From Arthrobacter sp. 35W (GTDB lineage: Bacteria; Actinomycetota; Actinomycetes; Actinomycetales; Micrococcaceae): a stretch of DNA of 64,000 nt. The position numbers were made by a program, and so were the translations under genes. Location of the stretch: positions 620,001 through 684,000 of the forward strand of contig NZ_KI519454.1 of assembly GCF_000482545.1 (NCBI RefSeq). Direction: 5' to 3'. Positions 8,743 to 18,121 of this stretch are shown piece after piece. Position 1 is the stretch's first letter. Each line of letters opens with the position of its first letter. The notes beneath the pieces are model-generated. The model made no database searches, was not told where the DNA came from, and saw nothing but the letters and a program-made list of their open reading frames with translations.

Positions 8743-9795
8743 ATGGCCGCTCCCGCAGATCGTGAAAAGGCGCTTGCTGCCGCTCTGGCGCAGATCGACA
8801 AGCAGTTCGGCAAGGGCTCCATCATGCGACTGGGCGATGAAGTCCGCGCACCGATCGAGGTCATCCCTACGGGCTCGATCGCGCTGGACGTGGCCCTGGG
8901 CATTGGCGGACTGCCGCGCGGCCGCGTGGTGGAGATCTACGGTCCGGAATCCTCCGGTAAGACCACCGTGGCCCTGCACGCCGTTGCCAATGCGCAAAAG
9001 GCCGGCGGCATCGCGGCATTCATCGACGCCGAGCACGCCCTGGACCCGGACTACGCCGCCAAGCTGGGCGTGGATGTCGATGCCCTGCTGGTCTCCCAGC
9101 CGGACACCGGCGAGCAGGCCCTGGAAATCATGGACATGCTGATTGGCTCCGGTTCGCTGGACATCGTGGTCATTGACTCCGTCGCGGCCCTGGTGCCTCG
9201 TGCGGAAATCGAAGGCGAGATGGGTGACAGCCACGTTGGTCTGCAGGCCCGTCTGATGAGCCAGGCGCTGCGCAAGATCACCGGCCGCCTGAGCCAGACC
9301 AAGACCACAGCCATCTTCATCAACCAGCTGCGCGAGAAGATTGGTGTGTTCTTCGGCAGCCCGGAAACCACCACCGGTGGAAAGGCGCTGAAGTTCTACG
9401 CCTCCATCCGCATCGACGTCCGCCGCATCCAGACGCTGAAGGAGGGTGCGGAGTCCGTGGGAAACCGCACCAAGGCCAAGATCGTCAAGAACAAGATGGC
9501 GCCGCCCTTCAAGATCGCCGAGTTCGACATCATCTACGGCCATGGCATTTCCCGCGAGGGCGGCATCATCGACATGGGTGTGGAGCACGGCCTCATCAAG
9601 AAGTCCGGCTCCTGGTACACATACGACGGCGACCAGCTGGGCCAGGGCATGGAGAACTCGCGGCGCTTCCTCAAGGACAACCCTGAGCTCGCCGAGGAAC
9701 TTGAGCGCCTGATCAAGGCCAAGCTGGGCGTCGGTGTTGCCCCGGCCGAGCCGGAGGCCAAGGAGCCCAAGCTCAAGGCCGTGGACGGCTTCTAG
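8743..9795 (+). CDS. recA: Recombinase RecA
   Basis: 350 residues, standard length. RecA forms the ATP-dependent filament for homologous recombination and activates LexA self-cleavage. Walker A is [13 protein letters not shown] near residue 66. Walker B is [16 protein letters not shown], and loop 2 is visible around [20 protein letters not shown]. There is no intein. The ATG follows GACCGAGGTGAATC. recX follows after 42 bases, the usual pair. The C-terminal tail is short and mixed rather than strongly acidic. Confidence 0.98.
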   Translation: MAAPADREKALAAALAQIDKQFGKGSIMRLGDEVRAPIEVIPTGSIALDVALGIGGLPRGRVVEIYGPESSGKTTVALHAVANAQKAGGIAAFIDAEHALDPDYAAKLGVDVDALLVSQPDTGEQALEIMDMLIGSGSLDIVVIDSVAALVPRAEIEGEMGDSHVGLQARLMSQALRKITGRLSQTKTTAIFINQLREKIGVFFGSPETTTGGKALKFYASIRIDVRRIQTLKEGAESVGNRTKAKIVKNKMAPPFKIAEFDIIYGHGISREGGIIDMGVEHGLIKKSGSWYTYDGDQLGQGMENSRRFLKDNPELAEELERLIKAKLGVGVAPAEPEAKEPKLKAVDGF

Positions 9796-9837
9796 GCCGC
9801 CCCGTCCCACCACAGATCCGCACCGAAGGAAGCCATC

Positions 9838-10368
9838 ATGTCGGGACGACGACCCGCCCCCGAACTTGATCCCGATGCTGATCCGGCTGCCGTGGCACGA
9901 GCCATCGTGCTGCGGCAGCTGACCAGTTCCGCCAAGAGCCGGCACCAGCTGGCGGCCAAGCTTGCCGAACGCCACGTCCCGGAGGACTTGGCCGAGGCAG
10001 TGCTGGACCGTTTTGAGGACGTCGGCCTGATCAATGACGCCGAGTTCGCCCAGATGTGGGTCCGCAGCAGGTCGCAGACCCGCCATCTGGCCCGCGGTGC
10101 CCTGGTCCGCGAACTCGCCGACAAGGGCATCGACTCGGACATGGCGGCCGAGGCCCTCGAACAGGTGAGCGACGCGGACGAGGCTGCCGCCGCGTCGTCC
10201 CTGGTGCGGCGCAAGCTGCGGCCATCCATGAACCTTGCGGACCGTGGCGAACGGGACAAGCACGTCCGCCGGTTGGTGGCCATGCTCGCCCGCAAGGGCT
10301 ACTCGCCCTCCATGGCCTTTGCCATCGTCAACGTCGAGATCGGCGATTGGCTCGAGTCCACCGACTGA
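9838..10368 (+). CDS. recX: RecA regulator RecX
   Basis: 176 residues. RecX modulates RecA filament activity. Three helical repeats typical of the family can be read: IVLRQLTSSAKSRHQLAAKL, DRFEDVGLINDAEFAQMWV and RGALVRELADKGIDSDM, followed by the late ARKGYSPSMAFAIVNVE repeat. The ATG has GAAGGAAGCC upstream, 42 bases after recA, so the two genes are almost certainly co-transcribed. Confidence 0.93.
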   Translation: MSGRRPAPELDPDADPAAVARAIVLRQLTSSAKSRHQLAAKLAERHVPEDLAEAVLDRFEDVGLINDAEFAQMWVRSRSQTRHLARGALVRELADKGIDSDMAAEALEQVSDADEAAAASSLVRRKLRPSMNLADRGERDKHVRRLVAMLARKGYSPSMAFAIVNVEIGDWLESTD

Positions 10369-10438
10369 CCCCGCGCTTGCGGTGGTCCCGCACGTCAGGC
10401 TGGCCGCCCGGGTACCCACGGGCTATGCTGGGCCGCAT

Positions 10439-11785
10439 ATGGTCTCGCTAACTTCACGATTCATGCCCACCGGCCGCCCCGCAGTGGTGGCCGGGTCTTT
10501 TGCTGCCTCCGTGCTGATTGCCCTGTCGCTGCTGTCCGCCGTACCGGCGACCGCCGCGGACGATGCGCCACCCAGCGGCTATCCCACGTGGGCGGAAGTG
10601 CAGGCCGCGAAATCAAGTGAAGCCACCACCACGGCCGCGGTGGCCCGCATCAACTCCCTGCTGGACGGGCTCAGTGCACAATCGGCTGACCTGGGCGACA
10701 AGGCCGTGACGGCGGGCGCGGAGTATGCGAAGACCAGCCAGGCCCTGGACTCCGCCGTAGTCCGCGAAGAGAAACTCAACGCCGAAGTGGGCCGGGCCAA
10801 CGCGGTGGTGGAACAGTACCGCAAGCAGACCGGCGCGCTGGCAGCCCAAACCTACAAATCCGGCGGTTCCGCGGCCGGCATGCTGGCTGGCATCTCTGCG
10901 CTCAGCAGTGAGAACGGCCTCGCCGGCTTGGACATCCTCAATGTGGTCACCAGCAAGACCGCTTCGCTCTACAACGAGGCGTCGTCCTCGCGGAATATTG
11001 CCCAGGCCCTGACCAGCCAGCAGCAGGCTGCCCGTGCGGAGCGCGAACGACTGGCCGCAACGGCCAAGGCCAGCCTGGAATCGGCCGTCGCGGCGCGCAA
11101 TGCCGTCGCTGCCCAGATCGAAACGGAGCAGAAGCAGAGCTCCCTGTTGACCGAGCAATTGGCCACGCTGAAAAACACCACTGTGGCCGTGGAACAGCAG
11201 TTCCGCCAGGGCCAGACGGCCCAGGCCAACTATGAGGCGGCGCAGGCTGCAAAGGCCGCGGCCGCCGAAAAGGTGCGCCAGGATGCCGCCGCGGCAGCGG
11301 CGGCGGCGGGCGGTTCGTCCGGCGGCAGCACCGGCGGCGGAAACTCCTCAGGTTCGGGCGGCGGCTCATCCGGTGGCGGCAGCAACAACCCGGCGCCCGC
11401 GCCGGTGGACCCGGATCCGGGCGACGGCTACATCCCCGTGGACGTGCTGCTCCCCAACATCCCCGGCAACTACGTCAACGACCCCGCCGGCGCCCAGGCC
11501 TATGCCTCCGCGCAGCTGGGCTCCCACGGTTGGGGCCAGGAGCAGTTCCAGTGCCTCTACAAACTGTGGATGCGCGAGTCGACGTGGCGGACCAACGCCA
11601 CCAATCCCTACAGCGGTGCCTACGGCATTGCCCAGGCCCTGCTGCCGAGCAAGTATGGCGAGGCCGGCGCTGACTGGCTCACCAACTACCGCACGCAGGT
11701 CAATTGGGGCCTGCGCTACATCGCCAACCGCTACGGGTCGCCCTGCGGTGCCTGGGCCCATTCCGAGTCCGTCGGCTGGTACTAG
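10439..11785 (+). CDS. Secreted coiled-coil protein with lytic-transglycosylase-like C-terminal domain
   Basis: 448 residues from ATG 10439; the frame is open to 10235 but that part overlaps recX. A signal peptide (basic start, hydrophobic core ~17-35, ATAADD cleavage region near 40) is followed by a long Ala/Gln/Glu coiled coil (~45-300) like PcsB-type peptidoglycan hydrolases. A Gly/Ser-rich linker and a compact C-terminal domain come next. The C-terminal part (LYKLWMRESTW, NPYSGAYGIAQALLPSKYG, YIANRYGSPCGAW) fits the aggregation-promoting-factor/SLT-like fold, with the glutamate of RESTW (~380) as probable catalytic acid. The likely role is peptidoglycan cleavage at the cell surface. A long palindrome follows the stop. 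Confidence 0.85.
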   Translation: MVSLTSRFMPTGRPAVVAGSFAASVLIALSLLSAVPATAADDAPPSGYPTWAEVQAAKSSEATTTAAVARINSLLDGLSAQSADLGDKAVTAGAEYAKTSQALDSAVVREEKLNAEVGRANAVVEQYRKQTGALAAQTYKSGGSAAGMLAGISALSSENGLAGLDILNVVTSKTASLYNEASSSRNIAQALTSQQQAARAERERLAATAKASLESAVAARNAVAAQIETEQKQSSLLTEQLATLKNTTVAVEQQFRQGQTAQANYEAAQAAKAAAAEKVRQDAAAAAAAAGGSSGGSTGGGNSSGSGGGSSGGGSNNPAPAPVDPDPGDGYIPVDVLLPNIPGNYVNDPAGAQAYASAQLGSHGWGQEQFQCLYKLWMRESTWRTNATNPYSGAYGIAQALLPSKYGEAGADWLTNYRTQVNWGLRYIANRYGSPCGAWAHSESVGWY

Positions 11786-11789
11786 CCGG

Positions 11790-11856
11790 CCCAACTGAGT
11801 GACAGCTATCTCACGTTTCCGGCACCGGAACGTGTCACAACTGTCACCCAGTTGGG
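11790..11856. repeat. Long palindrome, AACTGGGTGACA family, copy 1
   Basis: A hairpin of about 31-base arms centred near 11823 runs from CCAACTGAGTGACAGCTATC to GTGTCACAACTGTCACCCAG with a few mismatches. It lies between the end of the secreted transglycosylase-like gene and miaB. The same core recurs at 15458, 56511 and 60174. Confidence 0.8.
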
Positions 11857-11912
11857 GCGCGGGGGAGCGGGCCGGTTACGGGGGAGCGGTGGCGAGGTCT
11901 TAAGCTTGTGGG

Positions 11913-13487
11913 ATGAGCTTGACCATTGACGCCGTCGACCCGTCCGCCTCCGCCACCGAGCCAAGGCAGCGCACCTACCAGGTGCGCACCTTTGGCTGCC
12001 AGATGAACGTCCACGATTCGGAGCGGATGGCCGGCCTGCTGGAGGCCGCGGGGCTGGTGCCGATGGCCGACGCCGGCACGGAGCCCGCCGGCGGCGCGGC
12101 CGGCGCCCAGCCCGACGTCGTCGTCTTCAACACCTGTGCCGTGCGCGAAAACGCCGACAACAAGCTCTATGGCAATCTGGGCATGCTGCGTCCGGTCAAG
12201 GATGCCAATCCCGGCATGCAGATTGCCGTGGGCGGCTGCCTGGCCCAGAAGGACCGCGACACAATCCTGAAGAAGGCGCCGTGGGTCGACGTCGTCTTCG
12301 GCACCCACAATGTCGGCGCGCTGCCCACCCTGCTGGAGCGGGCCCGGCACAACAATGACGCGCAGCTGGAGATCCTTGAATCGCTGGACGTCTTCCCCTC
12401 CACCCTGCCCACCAAGCGCGATTCCGTGTACGCCGGCTGGGTCAGCATCTCCGTGGGCTGCAACAACACCTGCACCTTCTGCATCGTGCCGTCCCTGCGC
12501 GGCAAGGAGCGGGACCGCCGCCCCGGCGAGATCCTGGCCGAGATCCAGGCTCTGGTGGACGACGGCGCCATCGAGGTCACGCTGCTGGGCCAGAACGTGA
12601 ATTCGTACGGCGTGGAGTTCGGCGACAAGCTGGCCTTCAGCAAGCTGCTGCGCGCCTGTGGCGAGATCGAGGGGCTGGAGCGCGTGCGCTTCACCAGCCC
12701 GCACCCGGCCGCGTTCACCGACGATGTCATCGACGCCATGGCCGAGACGCACAATGTGATGCCGCAGCTGCACATGCCGCTGCAGTCGGGCTCGGACAAG
12801 GTCCTCAAGGACATGCGCCGCTCCTACCGCTCCACCAAGTTCCTGGGCATCCTGGACAAGGTCCGCGGGAAGATGCCGCATGCCGCCATTTCCACCGACA
12901 TCATCGTCGGCTTCCCCGGCGAGACCGAGGAGGATTTCCAGGCCACCCTGGACGTCGTTGAGAAGTCCCGCTTCGCGACCGCCTTCACCTTCCAGTACTC
13001 CAAGCGCCCCGGCACCCCCGCGGCGGATCTGCCGGACCAGCTGCCCAAGGCCGTGGTGCAGGAGCGCTTTGAGCGCCTCACCGCGCTGCAGGACCGCATG
13101 GCCGCCGAGGAAAACGCCAAGCAGGTGGGCCGCAAGGTGGAGGTCATGGTCACCGCCCAGTCCGGGCGCAAGGCCGCCGAGACGCACCGCCTCACCGGCC
13201 GCGCCCAGGACCAGCGCCTGGTGCACTTCAGCGTGCCCGACGGCGCCCGGGCCCCGCGCCCGGGCGATCTGGTCACCGTAACCATCACCGAGGCCGCCGC
13301 CTTCCACCTGGTGGCGGATCCGGCCACGGCCGCGGACTACAGCCTGCGCCGCTCGCGCGCCGGAGACGCCTGGGACCGTGCCCAGGCCGAGTCCTGCGGC
13401 GTCCCGACGCCCGGCGCCGGCACCGCCTCCGGTGGGAAGAAGGCCGTGTCCCTGGGCATGCCCGTGCTGCCCGTCCGCACCGCGTGA
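11913..13487 (+). CDS. miaB: tRNA-2-methylthio-N6-dimethylallyladenosine synthase MiaB
   Basis: 524 residues. MiaB is a radical SAM iron-sulfur enzyme that methylthiolates i6A37 in tRNA. In order: an N-terminal UPF0004 domain ([20 protein letters not shown], further cysteines in NTCAVREN and GGCLAQ); a radical SAM core with the CxxxCxxC motif in [16 protein letters not shown] near residue 183; and a C-terminal TRAM domain ([24 protein letters not shown]). It shares a GTGA overlap with miaA, so i6A synthesis and its thiomethylation are coupled. Confidence 0.96.
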   Translation: MSLTIDAVDPSASATEPRQRTYQVRTFGCQMNVHDSERMAGLLEAAGLVPMADAGTEPAGGAAGAQPDVVVFNTCAVRENADNKLYGNLGMLRPVKDANPGMQIAVGGCLAQKDRDTILKKAPWVDVVFGTHNVGALPTLLERARHNNDAQLEILESLDVFPSTLPTKRDSVYAGWVSISVGCNNTCTFCIVPSLRGKERDRRPGEILAEIQALVDDGAIEVTLLGQNVNSYGVEFGDKLAFSKLLRACGEIEGLERVRFTSPHPAAFTDDVIDAMAETHNVMPQLHMPLQSGSDKVLKDMRRSYRSTKFLGILDKVRGKMPHAAISTDIIVGFPGETEEDFQATLDVVEKSRFATAFTFQYSKRPGTPAADLPDQLPKAVVQERFERLTALQDRMAAEENAKQVGRKVEVMVTAQSGRKAAETHRLTGRAQDQRLVHFSVPDGARAPRPGDLVTVTITEAAAFHLVADPATAADYSLRRSRAGDAWDRAQAESCGVPTPGAGTASGGKKAVSLGMPVLPVRTA

Positions 13488-14455
13488 GGGCTGGCTCCAT
13501 GAGTGCCGCCCCCGGGGGCGGGCGCGCTGGGACGGGAGCTGCCCGCCTGCCGGTGGTCGCCGTCGTCGGCCCCACCGGTTCCGGCAAATCCGAACTGAGC
13601 CTCGCCCTGGCGCAGGCGTTGGATGGGGAGGTCATCAACGCCGACTCCATGCAGTTCTACCGCGGCATGGACATCGGCACGGCCAAACTCCCCGTGGCAG
13701 AGCGCCGCGGCATTGCGCACCACCTGATGGATTTCCTGGACGTCACCGAGGACACCACCGTGGCCGCCTTCCAGTCCATGGCCCGCGCCGCCATGGCGGA
13801 CATCCGCTCCCGGGGCCGGGTGCCGATCCTCGTCGGTGGCTCCGGCCTCTACAACCGTGCCGTGCTCGACGTTTTGGAGTTTCCCGGCACCGACGCCGGA
13901 GTCCGCGCGGAACTTGAGGCCGAGCTTGAGGCCCAGGGGCTTGCCGTGCTGCATGCGCGGCTGGCCGCAGTGGATCCGCTCTCCGCCGGCCGCATCAGTG
14001 ATGGCAAGCGCGTGGTGCGGGCGCTGGAGGTGCACCGGCTCACCGGGCGCGCCTTCAGCTCCTTCATGCCCGAGCGGGAGTACTTCCAGCCGGCACTGCA
14101 GATCGGCCTGGATCTGGACCGCGCCCAGCTGCACGAGAGGCTGGCGGCCCGCGTGCACCGGATGGTCGACGACGGATTGGCCGGCGAGGTCGAGCATCTG
14201 GCGGCGCACGGGCTCCGCGAGGGGCGCACCGCGCACCGGGCGCTGGGCTACCAGCAGTTCCTGCGCGTACTCGACGGCGAGAGCACCGTGGAGCGGGCCA
14301 GCGAGGAGACCATCATCGCCACCCGCCAATTCGCCCGCCGGCAGATCACCTGGTTCCGTGCGGACCCGCGCGTCGCCTGGTTCGATGCCCTGCGCCCGGA
14401 CCTGTCCGCGGCCGTGCTCGACGCCGTCGTGCGGGCCACCGGGCACCAGCCCTGA
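13484..14455 (+). CDS. miaA: tRNA dimethylallyltransferase MiaA
   Basis: 323 residues from the GTG that overlaps the miaB stop; ATG 13499 is the alternative start. MiaA transfers dimethylallyl to A37, making the MiaB substrate. The P-loop [13 protein letters not shown] is near residue 27-39. [18 protein letters not shown], the DFLD segment, [14 protein letters not shown] and the late [12 protein letters not shown] motif are all present. The order miaB-miaA-dapF is typical for actinobacteria. Confidence 0.96.
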   Translation: MRAGSMSAAPGGGRAGTGAARLPVVAVVGPTGSGKSELSLALAQALDGEVINADSMQFYRGMDIGTAKLPVAERRGIAHHLMDFLDVTEDTTVAAFQSMARAAMADIRSRGRVPILVGGSGLYNRAVLDVLEFPGTDAGVRAELEAELEAQGLAVLHARLAAVDPLSAGRISDGKRVVRALEVHRLTGRAFSSFMPEREYFQPALQIGLDLDRAQLHERLAARVHRMVDDGLAGEVEHLAAHGLREGRTAHRALGYQQFLRVLDGESTVERASEETIIATRQFARRQITWFRADPRVAWFDALRPDLSAAVLDAVVRATGHQP

Positions 14456-14511
14456 GCCGAAGACCGGCATCCGGGAACAGCCGCCCAGCGCCGGTGCCGT
14501 AGGCTTGAACC

Positions 14512-15447
14512 ATGACCGCTGAGACGCTTTCGACCACCCTTTCAAACCTGTCCGGACTGCCCTTTTCCAAGGGCCACGGCACTGGGAATGACTTTGTGCT
14601 GGTGGCCGATCCCGACGACGTGCACCACATCAGCCCGGAGCAGGTTGCGGCCCTGTGCGACAGGCACCGCGGCATCGGCGCCGATGGCCTGATCCGCGCC
14701 GTCCGCTCCAAGGACCTGCCCGAGGGCGCGGCCCTGCTGGAGACCGAACCGGCCGCGGAGTGGTTCATGGACTACCGCAACGGCGACGGCTCCCTCTCCG
14801 AGATGTGCGGCAACGGCGTGCGCGTTTTTGTGCACTTCCTGCTGGAGCAGAACCTTGTGGACCTGGCTCCCGGCGGGACTCTGGTCATCGGCACCCGTGG
14901 CGGCGTGAAGAAGATCGTCCGCACCCTTGCGGGCTACGCGGTGGACATGGGCCCGTGGGAGTTCATCTTCCCCGAGGCCGCCGAGGAGCGTGGCATGGAT
15001 TCGCTGGTGACGGCGCGTGGATTGGACGTTGCCCGTCCGGCCGTGTCGATCAGCATGGGCAACCCGCACACGGTGGTGGCCCTGGCCCACGCCGGCGAGC
15101 TGGAGCAGACGGACCTCACCATCGCTCCGAAGGTTGATCCGCTGCCCGTCAATGGCACCAATGTTGAGTTCGCCGTCCCGGCCGAGCCCCTGGTCACTGA
15201 CGGCATTGCGGAGATCACGATGCGCGTGCACGAGCGTGGTGTGGGGGAGACCCTCTCCTGCGGCACGGGGGCCTGCGCGGCCGCGGCCGCCACGCGTTTT
15301 TGGGCCGGCGAGACGGCACCGAACGATTGGCGCGTCAACGTACCCGGCGGCGTCGTCGGCGTGAAATTCTTCCCGGGTGCCAACGGCGCCGAGCATGTTG
15401 AACTGAGCGGCCCGGCCGTCATCGTCGCCCACGGCACCATCGCCTAG
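14512..15447 (+). CDS. dapF: Diaminopimelate epimerase
   Basis: 311 residues. DapF converts LL- to meso-diaminopimelate for lysine and peptidoglycan. The two catalytic cysteines are seen in MCGNGVRVFVHFL (near residue 99) and SCGTGACAAAAATRF (near 250). The N-terminal FSKGHGTGNDFVLV segment and SMGNPHTVVAL are conserved. The ATG follows miaA by 56 bases. This completes a pathway begun by dapA at the window start. Confidence 0.96.
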   Translation: MTAETLSTTLSNLSGLPFSKGHGTGNDFVLVADPDDVHHISPEQVAALCDRHRGIGADGLIRAVRSKDLPEGAALLETEPAAEWFMDYRNGDGSLSEMCGNGVRVFVHFLLEQNLVDLAPGGTLVIGTRGGVKKIVRTLAGYAVDMGPWEFIFPEAAEERGMDSLVTARGLDVARPAVSISMGNPHTVVALAHAGELEQTDLTIAPKVDPLPVNGTNVEFAVPAEPLVTDGIAEITMRVHERGVGETLSCGTGACAAAAATRFWAGETAPNDWRVNVPGGVVGVKFFPGANGAEHVELSGPAVIVAHGTIA

Positions 15448-15457
15448 CAAAACAAAA

Positions 15458-15517
15458 CCAGGTGGCAGTTATCGCACGTTTTCGCGATGAAAATGTGTCA
15501 CAACTGTCACCTAGTTG
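15458..15517. repeat. Long palindrome, AACTGGGTGACA family, copy 2
   Basis: An imperfect hairpin with arms of about 26 bases: GGTGGCAGTTATCGCACG on the left and GTGTCACAACTGTCACC on the right, ending in TAGTTGGG. It separates dapF (+) from the convergent methyltransferase gene. It shares its core with the copies at 11790, 56511 and 60174 but is the most diverged of the four. Confidence 0.75.
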
Positions 15518-15523
15518 GGTCGG

Positions 15524-16153
15524 CTAGAGGGCGGGGCGGGCCACCTTCAGAATGCGGAAGGCCTTGTTGGTGCTGTCCCGGCTGACCTTCAGGCGCAGCG
15601 CGGGGAACTGTGCGGCCAGCTCGATGTCCAGCCAGCGCTGGAGCGAGTCCGAGCCCAGGTTCTTCTGGACCACCAGGTACGCGGTGCCGCCCGGAGCCAG
15701 CCGCGGCAGCCACTTCAGCAGCAGCGAATGCAGCTCGTCCTTGCCCACGCGGATCGGCGGGTTGGACCAAATCGTATTGAACTCCAGGGCATCGTCGACG
15801 TCGTCGGGCAGGCTCGCCGTGACATTGTCCAGCCCCAGCGCGGCGGCGTTGTCCTTGGTCAGAGCGATCGCGCGTTCGTTGACATCCACCGCGTAGACAC
15901 GGGCATGCGGGGCGCGCAGCGCCAGGGCGAGCGCAATCGGACCCCAGCCGCAGCCGATGTCCAGCAGGTTGCCCTGCGGGGAGGGCGGCGGCGCCTCGCC
16001 AAGGAGGATGGCCGTGCCCTTGTCGATGTTGTCGGGGCTGAAGATGCCCCCGGAGGTCTGCAGATTCCGCGGCGCGCCGGCAAGGACAACCTGCAACGGC
16101 CGGCGTTTTTCCGGCACGGACGGCTGGGAGCTGAAGTAATGTTCGGAGGCCAT
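15524..16153 (-). CDS. Class I SAM methyltransferase, RsmC/MTS-domain type
   Basis: 209 residues, covering only the catalytic MTS domain of the RsmC family (small-subunit rRNA guanine-N2 methyltransferase in E. coli). SAM-binding motif I is LLDIGCGWGPIALALA, motif II is VYAVDVNERAI, and the catalytic NPP motif is WSNPPIRVGK. A conserved SPDNIDKGT loop precedes motif I. Short single-domain relatives are common in actinobacteria; the exact substrate (16S or 23S rRNA position) cannot be told from sequence. It is monocistronic and converges with dapF. Confidence 0.85.
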   Translation of the reverse strand: MASEHYFSSQPSVPEKRRPLQVVLAGAPRNLQTSGGIFSPDNIDKGTAILLGEAPPPSPQGNLLDIGCGWGPIALALALRAPHARVYAVDVNERAIALTKDNAAALGLDNVTASLPDDVDDALEFNTIWSNPPIRVGKDELHSLLLKWLPRLAPGGTAYLVVQKNLGSDSLQRWLDIELAAQFPALRLKVSRDSTNKAFRILKVARPAL

Positions 16154-16486
16154 AGTCCTGCCAGATTAGACGCATGGTGCGGGAAATGTAATCAAGGCAC
16201 GCCTAAGTGGGTCCACCGCTCCTGCTAGGATTGAGGCATGAAGAATCTGTGATGAGCCCGCCCTGCTGCACGTTGAGTGAACTCCGTGCCGCCAGCGCCG
16301 CTCCACGCCCCTTGGATCCATCAGTGGATCCTGCGCACTCTTCACCAGGCCCCTGCTTCGGTCAAACACCGCACCCGGGTCCAGACAAGGAACTCCATGA
16401 CCCCGCATAATCCCTCCACCGTTGTGCCCGCAGATGCTGTCGGTGCGCAGGACTACCATAAGAAGGACCATTCGCTGAAGGAGACT
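16154..16486 (+). promoter_or_regulatory. Non-coding upstream region of hflX
   Basis: 333 bases between the divergent methyltransferase and the chosen hflX start. A TAGGAT hexamer at 16226-16231 could be a -10 element. GGATCC occurs twice, flanking CATCAGT, as a small inverted repeat near 16315-16335. The hflX frame is open through most of this stretch (from 16277, with an ATG at 16397 behind AAGGA), so part of it may be translated. I see no other gene. Confidence 0.4.
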
Positions 16487-18121
16487 ATGACCAACGCACA
16501 TGCAGCCCAAGACCCCCGCGACCCGCAGGGTGGTGCGGCCTCGGACGCTGCAGACATGAGCCCCGCCGAAATCCAGGCCGTGGTGGACCGCATCCTGGCC
16601 AAGGATGCCGGCGCCACGGCGCACGCAGCCCGCACCGCTGCGGACCGCCTGGAAGCCGCCGATCCGGAGTCGATTCCGGCCGGCCGCAGCCACGTGGTGG
16701 GCAGGGCCCAGGCCCTGGCCGCCCAGGGCAGCGAACACAGTCTGTTCGACGGCGCCCAGGAGGACCTGCAGGAGCGCCGCGCCCTGCGCCGCGTCGCCGG
16801 GCTCTCCACCGAGCTCGAGGACGTCACCGAGGTCGAGTACCGCCAGCTGCGTCTGGAGCGCGTGGTGCTTGCCGGGTTGTGGAGCGAGGGCACGCTGGCC
16901 GATGCCGAAAACTCCCTGCTGGAGCTCGCAGCACTGGCCGAGACGGCCGGCTCCGAGGTTCTGGACGGCCTGGTGCAGCGCCGCCAGAAGCCCGACGCCG
17001 GAACGTACCTGGGTTCGGGCAAGGCCATGGAGCTGAAGGACATTGTCTCCGCCACCGGCGCCGACACCGTGGTGGTCGACGGCGAGCTGTCGCCCTCCCA
17101 GCGCCGTGGCCTGGAGGACATTGTCAAGGTCAAGGTCATCGACCGCACGGCCCTGATTCTGGACATCTTCGCCCAGCATGCCAAGTCCCGTGAGGGCAAG
17201 GCGCAGGTGGAGCTGGCCCAGATGGAATACCTGCTCCCGCGTCTGCGCGGTTGGGGCGAGTCCATGTCCCGCCAGGCCGGTGGCCGGGTGGGCGCCGCCG
17301 GTGGCGGCATCGGCTCGCGCGGCCCCGGTGAAACCAAGATGGAGCTGGACCGGCGCAAGATCCGCACCCGGATGGCGAAGCTGCGCCGGGAGATCGCGGC
17401 CATGAAGCCGGCCCGCGAGACCAAGCGGGCCAACCGCAAGCGCAACGCCGTGCCGTCGGTGGCCATTGCCGGCTACACCAACGCCGGCAAGTCCTCGCTG
17501 CTCAACCGCCTCACCCATGCCGGCGTGCTGGTGGAGAACGCCCTGTTCGCCACCCTTGACCCGACGGTCCGCAAGACGGAGACGGCGGACGGCCTGGGCT
17601 ACACACTGGCCGACACCGTGGGCTTCGTCCGCTCCCTCCCCACCCAGCTGGTGGAGGCCTTCCGCTCCACGTTGGAAGAGGTGGCCGATGCGGATCTGAT
17701 CCTGCACGTGGTGGACGCCTCGCATCCGGATCCGGAGGGCCAGATTGCCGCCGTCCGCCAGGTGTTTGCCGAGGTCGACGCGCGCAAGGTGCCGGAGATC
17801 ATCGTGCTCAACAAGGCGGACGCCGCCGATCCCTTCGTGATCGAACGCCTGCGCCAGAAGGAGCCCCGCAATGTGGTGGTTTCCGCACGCACCGGTGCCG
17901 GCCTGGATGAGCTGCTGCAGGCCATCAGCGATGCCATTCCGCGCCCCGGCGTCCAGCTGGAACTGCTGATTCCCTACGACCGCGGAGATCTGCTGAGCAA
18001 GCTGCACCAGAGCGACGCGGAGATCCTGGCCCTGGAGCACCAGGAGTCGGGCACCCACGCGACGGTCAAGGTGCGCGAGGGCCTCGCCGCCGAATTGGAG
18101 CCGTTCGTTCTTCATGGCTGA
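16487..18121 (+). CDS. hflX: GTPase HflX
   Basis: 544 residues from ATG 16487 behind GAAGGAG; ATG 16397 is a possible earlier start. HflX is a ribosome-associated GTPase that rescues or splits ribosomes under stress. The N-terminal HflX domain holds PDAGTYLGSGKAMELKD and VVDGELSPSQRRGLED. The glycine-rich RGPGETKMELDRRKIR link leads to the G domain: G1 GYTNAGKSSLLNRL near residue 328, G2/G3 DTVGFVRSLPTQLVE, G4 VLNKAD. The stop overlaps the start of the dinG-like gene, so the two are co-transcribed. Confidence 0.95.
   Translation: MTNAHAAQDPRDPQGGAASDAADMSPAEIQAVVDRILAKDAGATAHAARTAADRLEAADPESIPAGRSHVVGRAQALAAQGSEHSLFDGAQEDLQERRALRRVAGLSTELEDVTEVEYRQLRLERVVLAGLWSEGTLADAENSLLELAALAETAGSEVLDGLVQRRQKPDAGTYLGSGKAMELKDIVSATGADTVVVDGELSPSQRRGLEDIVKVKVIDRTALILDIFAQHAKSREGKAQVELAQMEYLLPRLRGWGESMSRQAGGRVGAAGGGIGSRGPGETKMELDRRKIRTRMAKLRREIAAMKPARETKRANRKRNAVPSVAIAGYTNAGKSSLLNRLTHAGVLVENALFATLDPTVRKTETADGLGYTLADTVGFVRSLPTQLVEAFRSTLEEVADADLILHVVDASHPDPEGQIAAVRQVFAEVDARKVPEIIVLNKADAADPFVIERLRQKEPRNVVVSARTGAGLDELLQAISDAIPRPGVQLELLIPYDRGDLLSKLHQSDAEILALEHQESGTHATVKVREGLAAELEPFVLHG

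Noticed and set aside
8203-10419. 738-codon minus-strand frame across DUF3046, recA and recX
   Set aside because: It crosses three real plus-strand genes and their gaps and has no recognisable domain.
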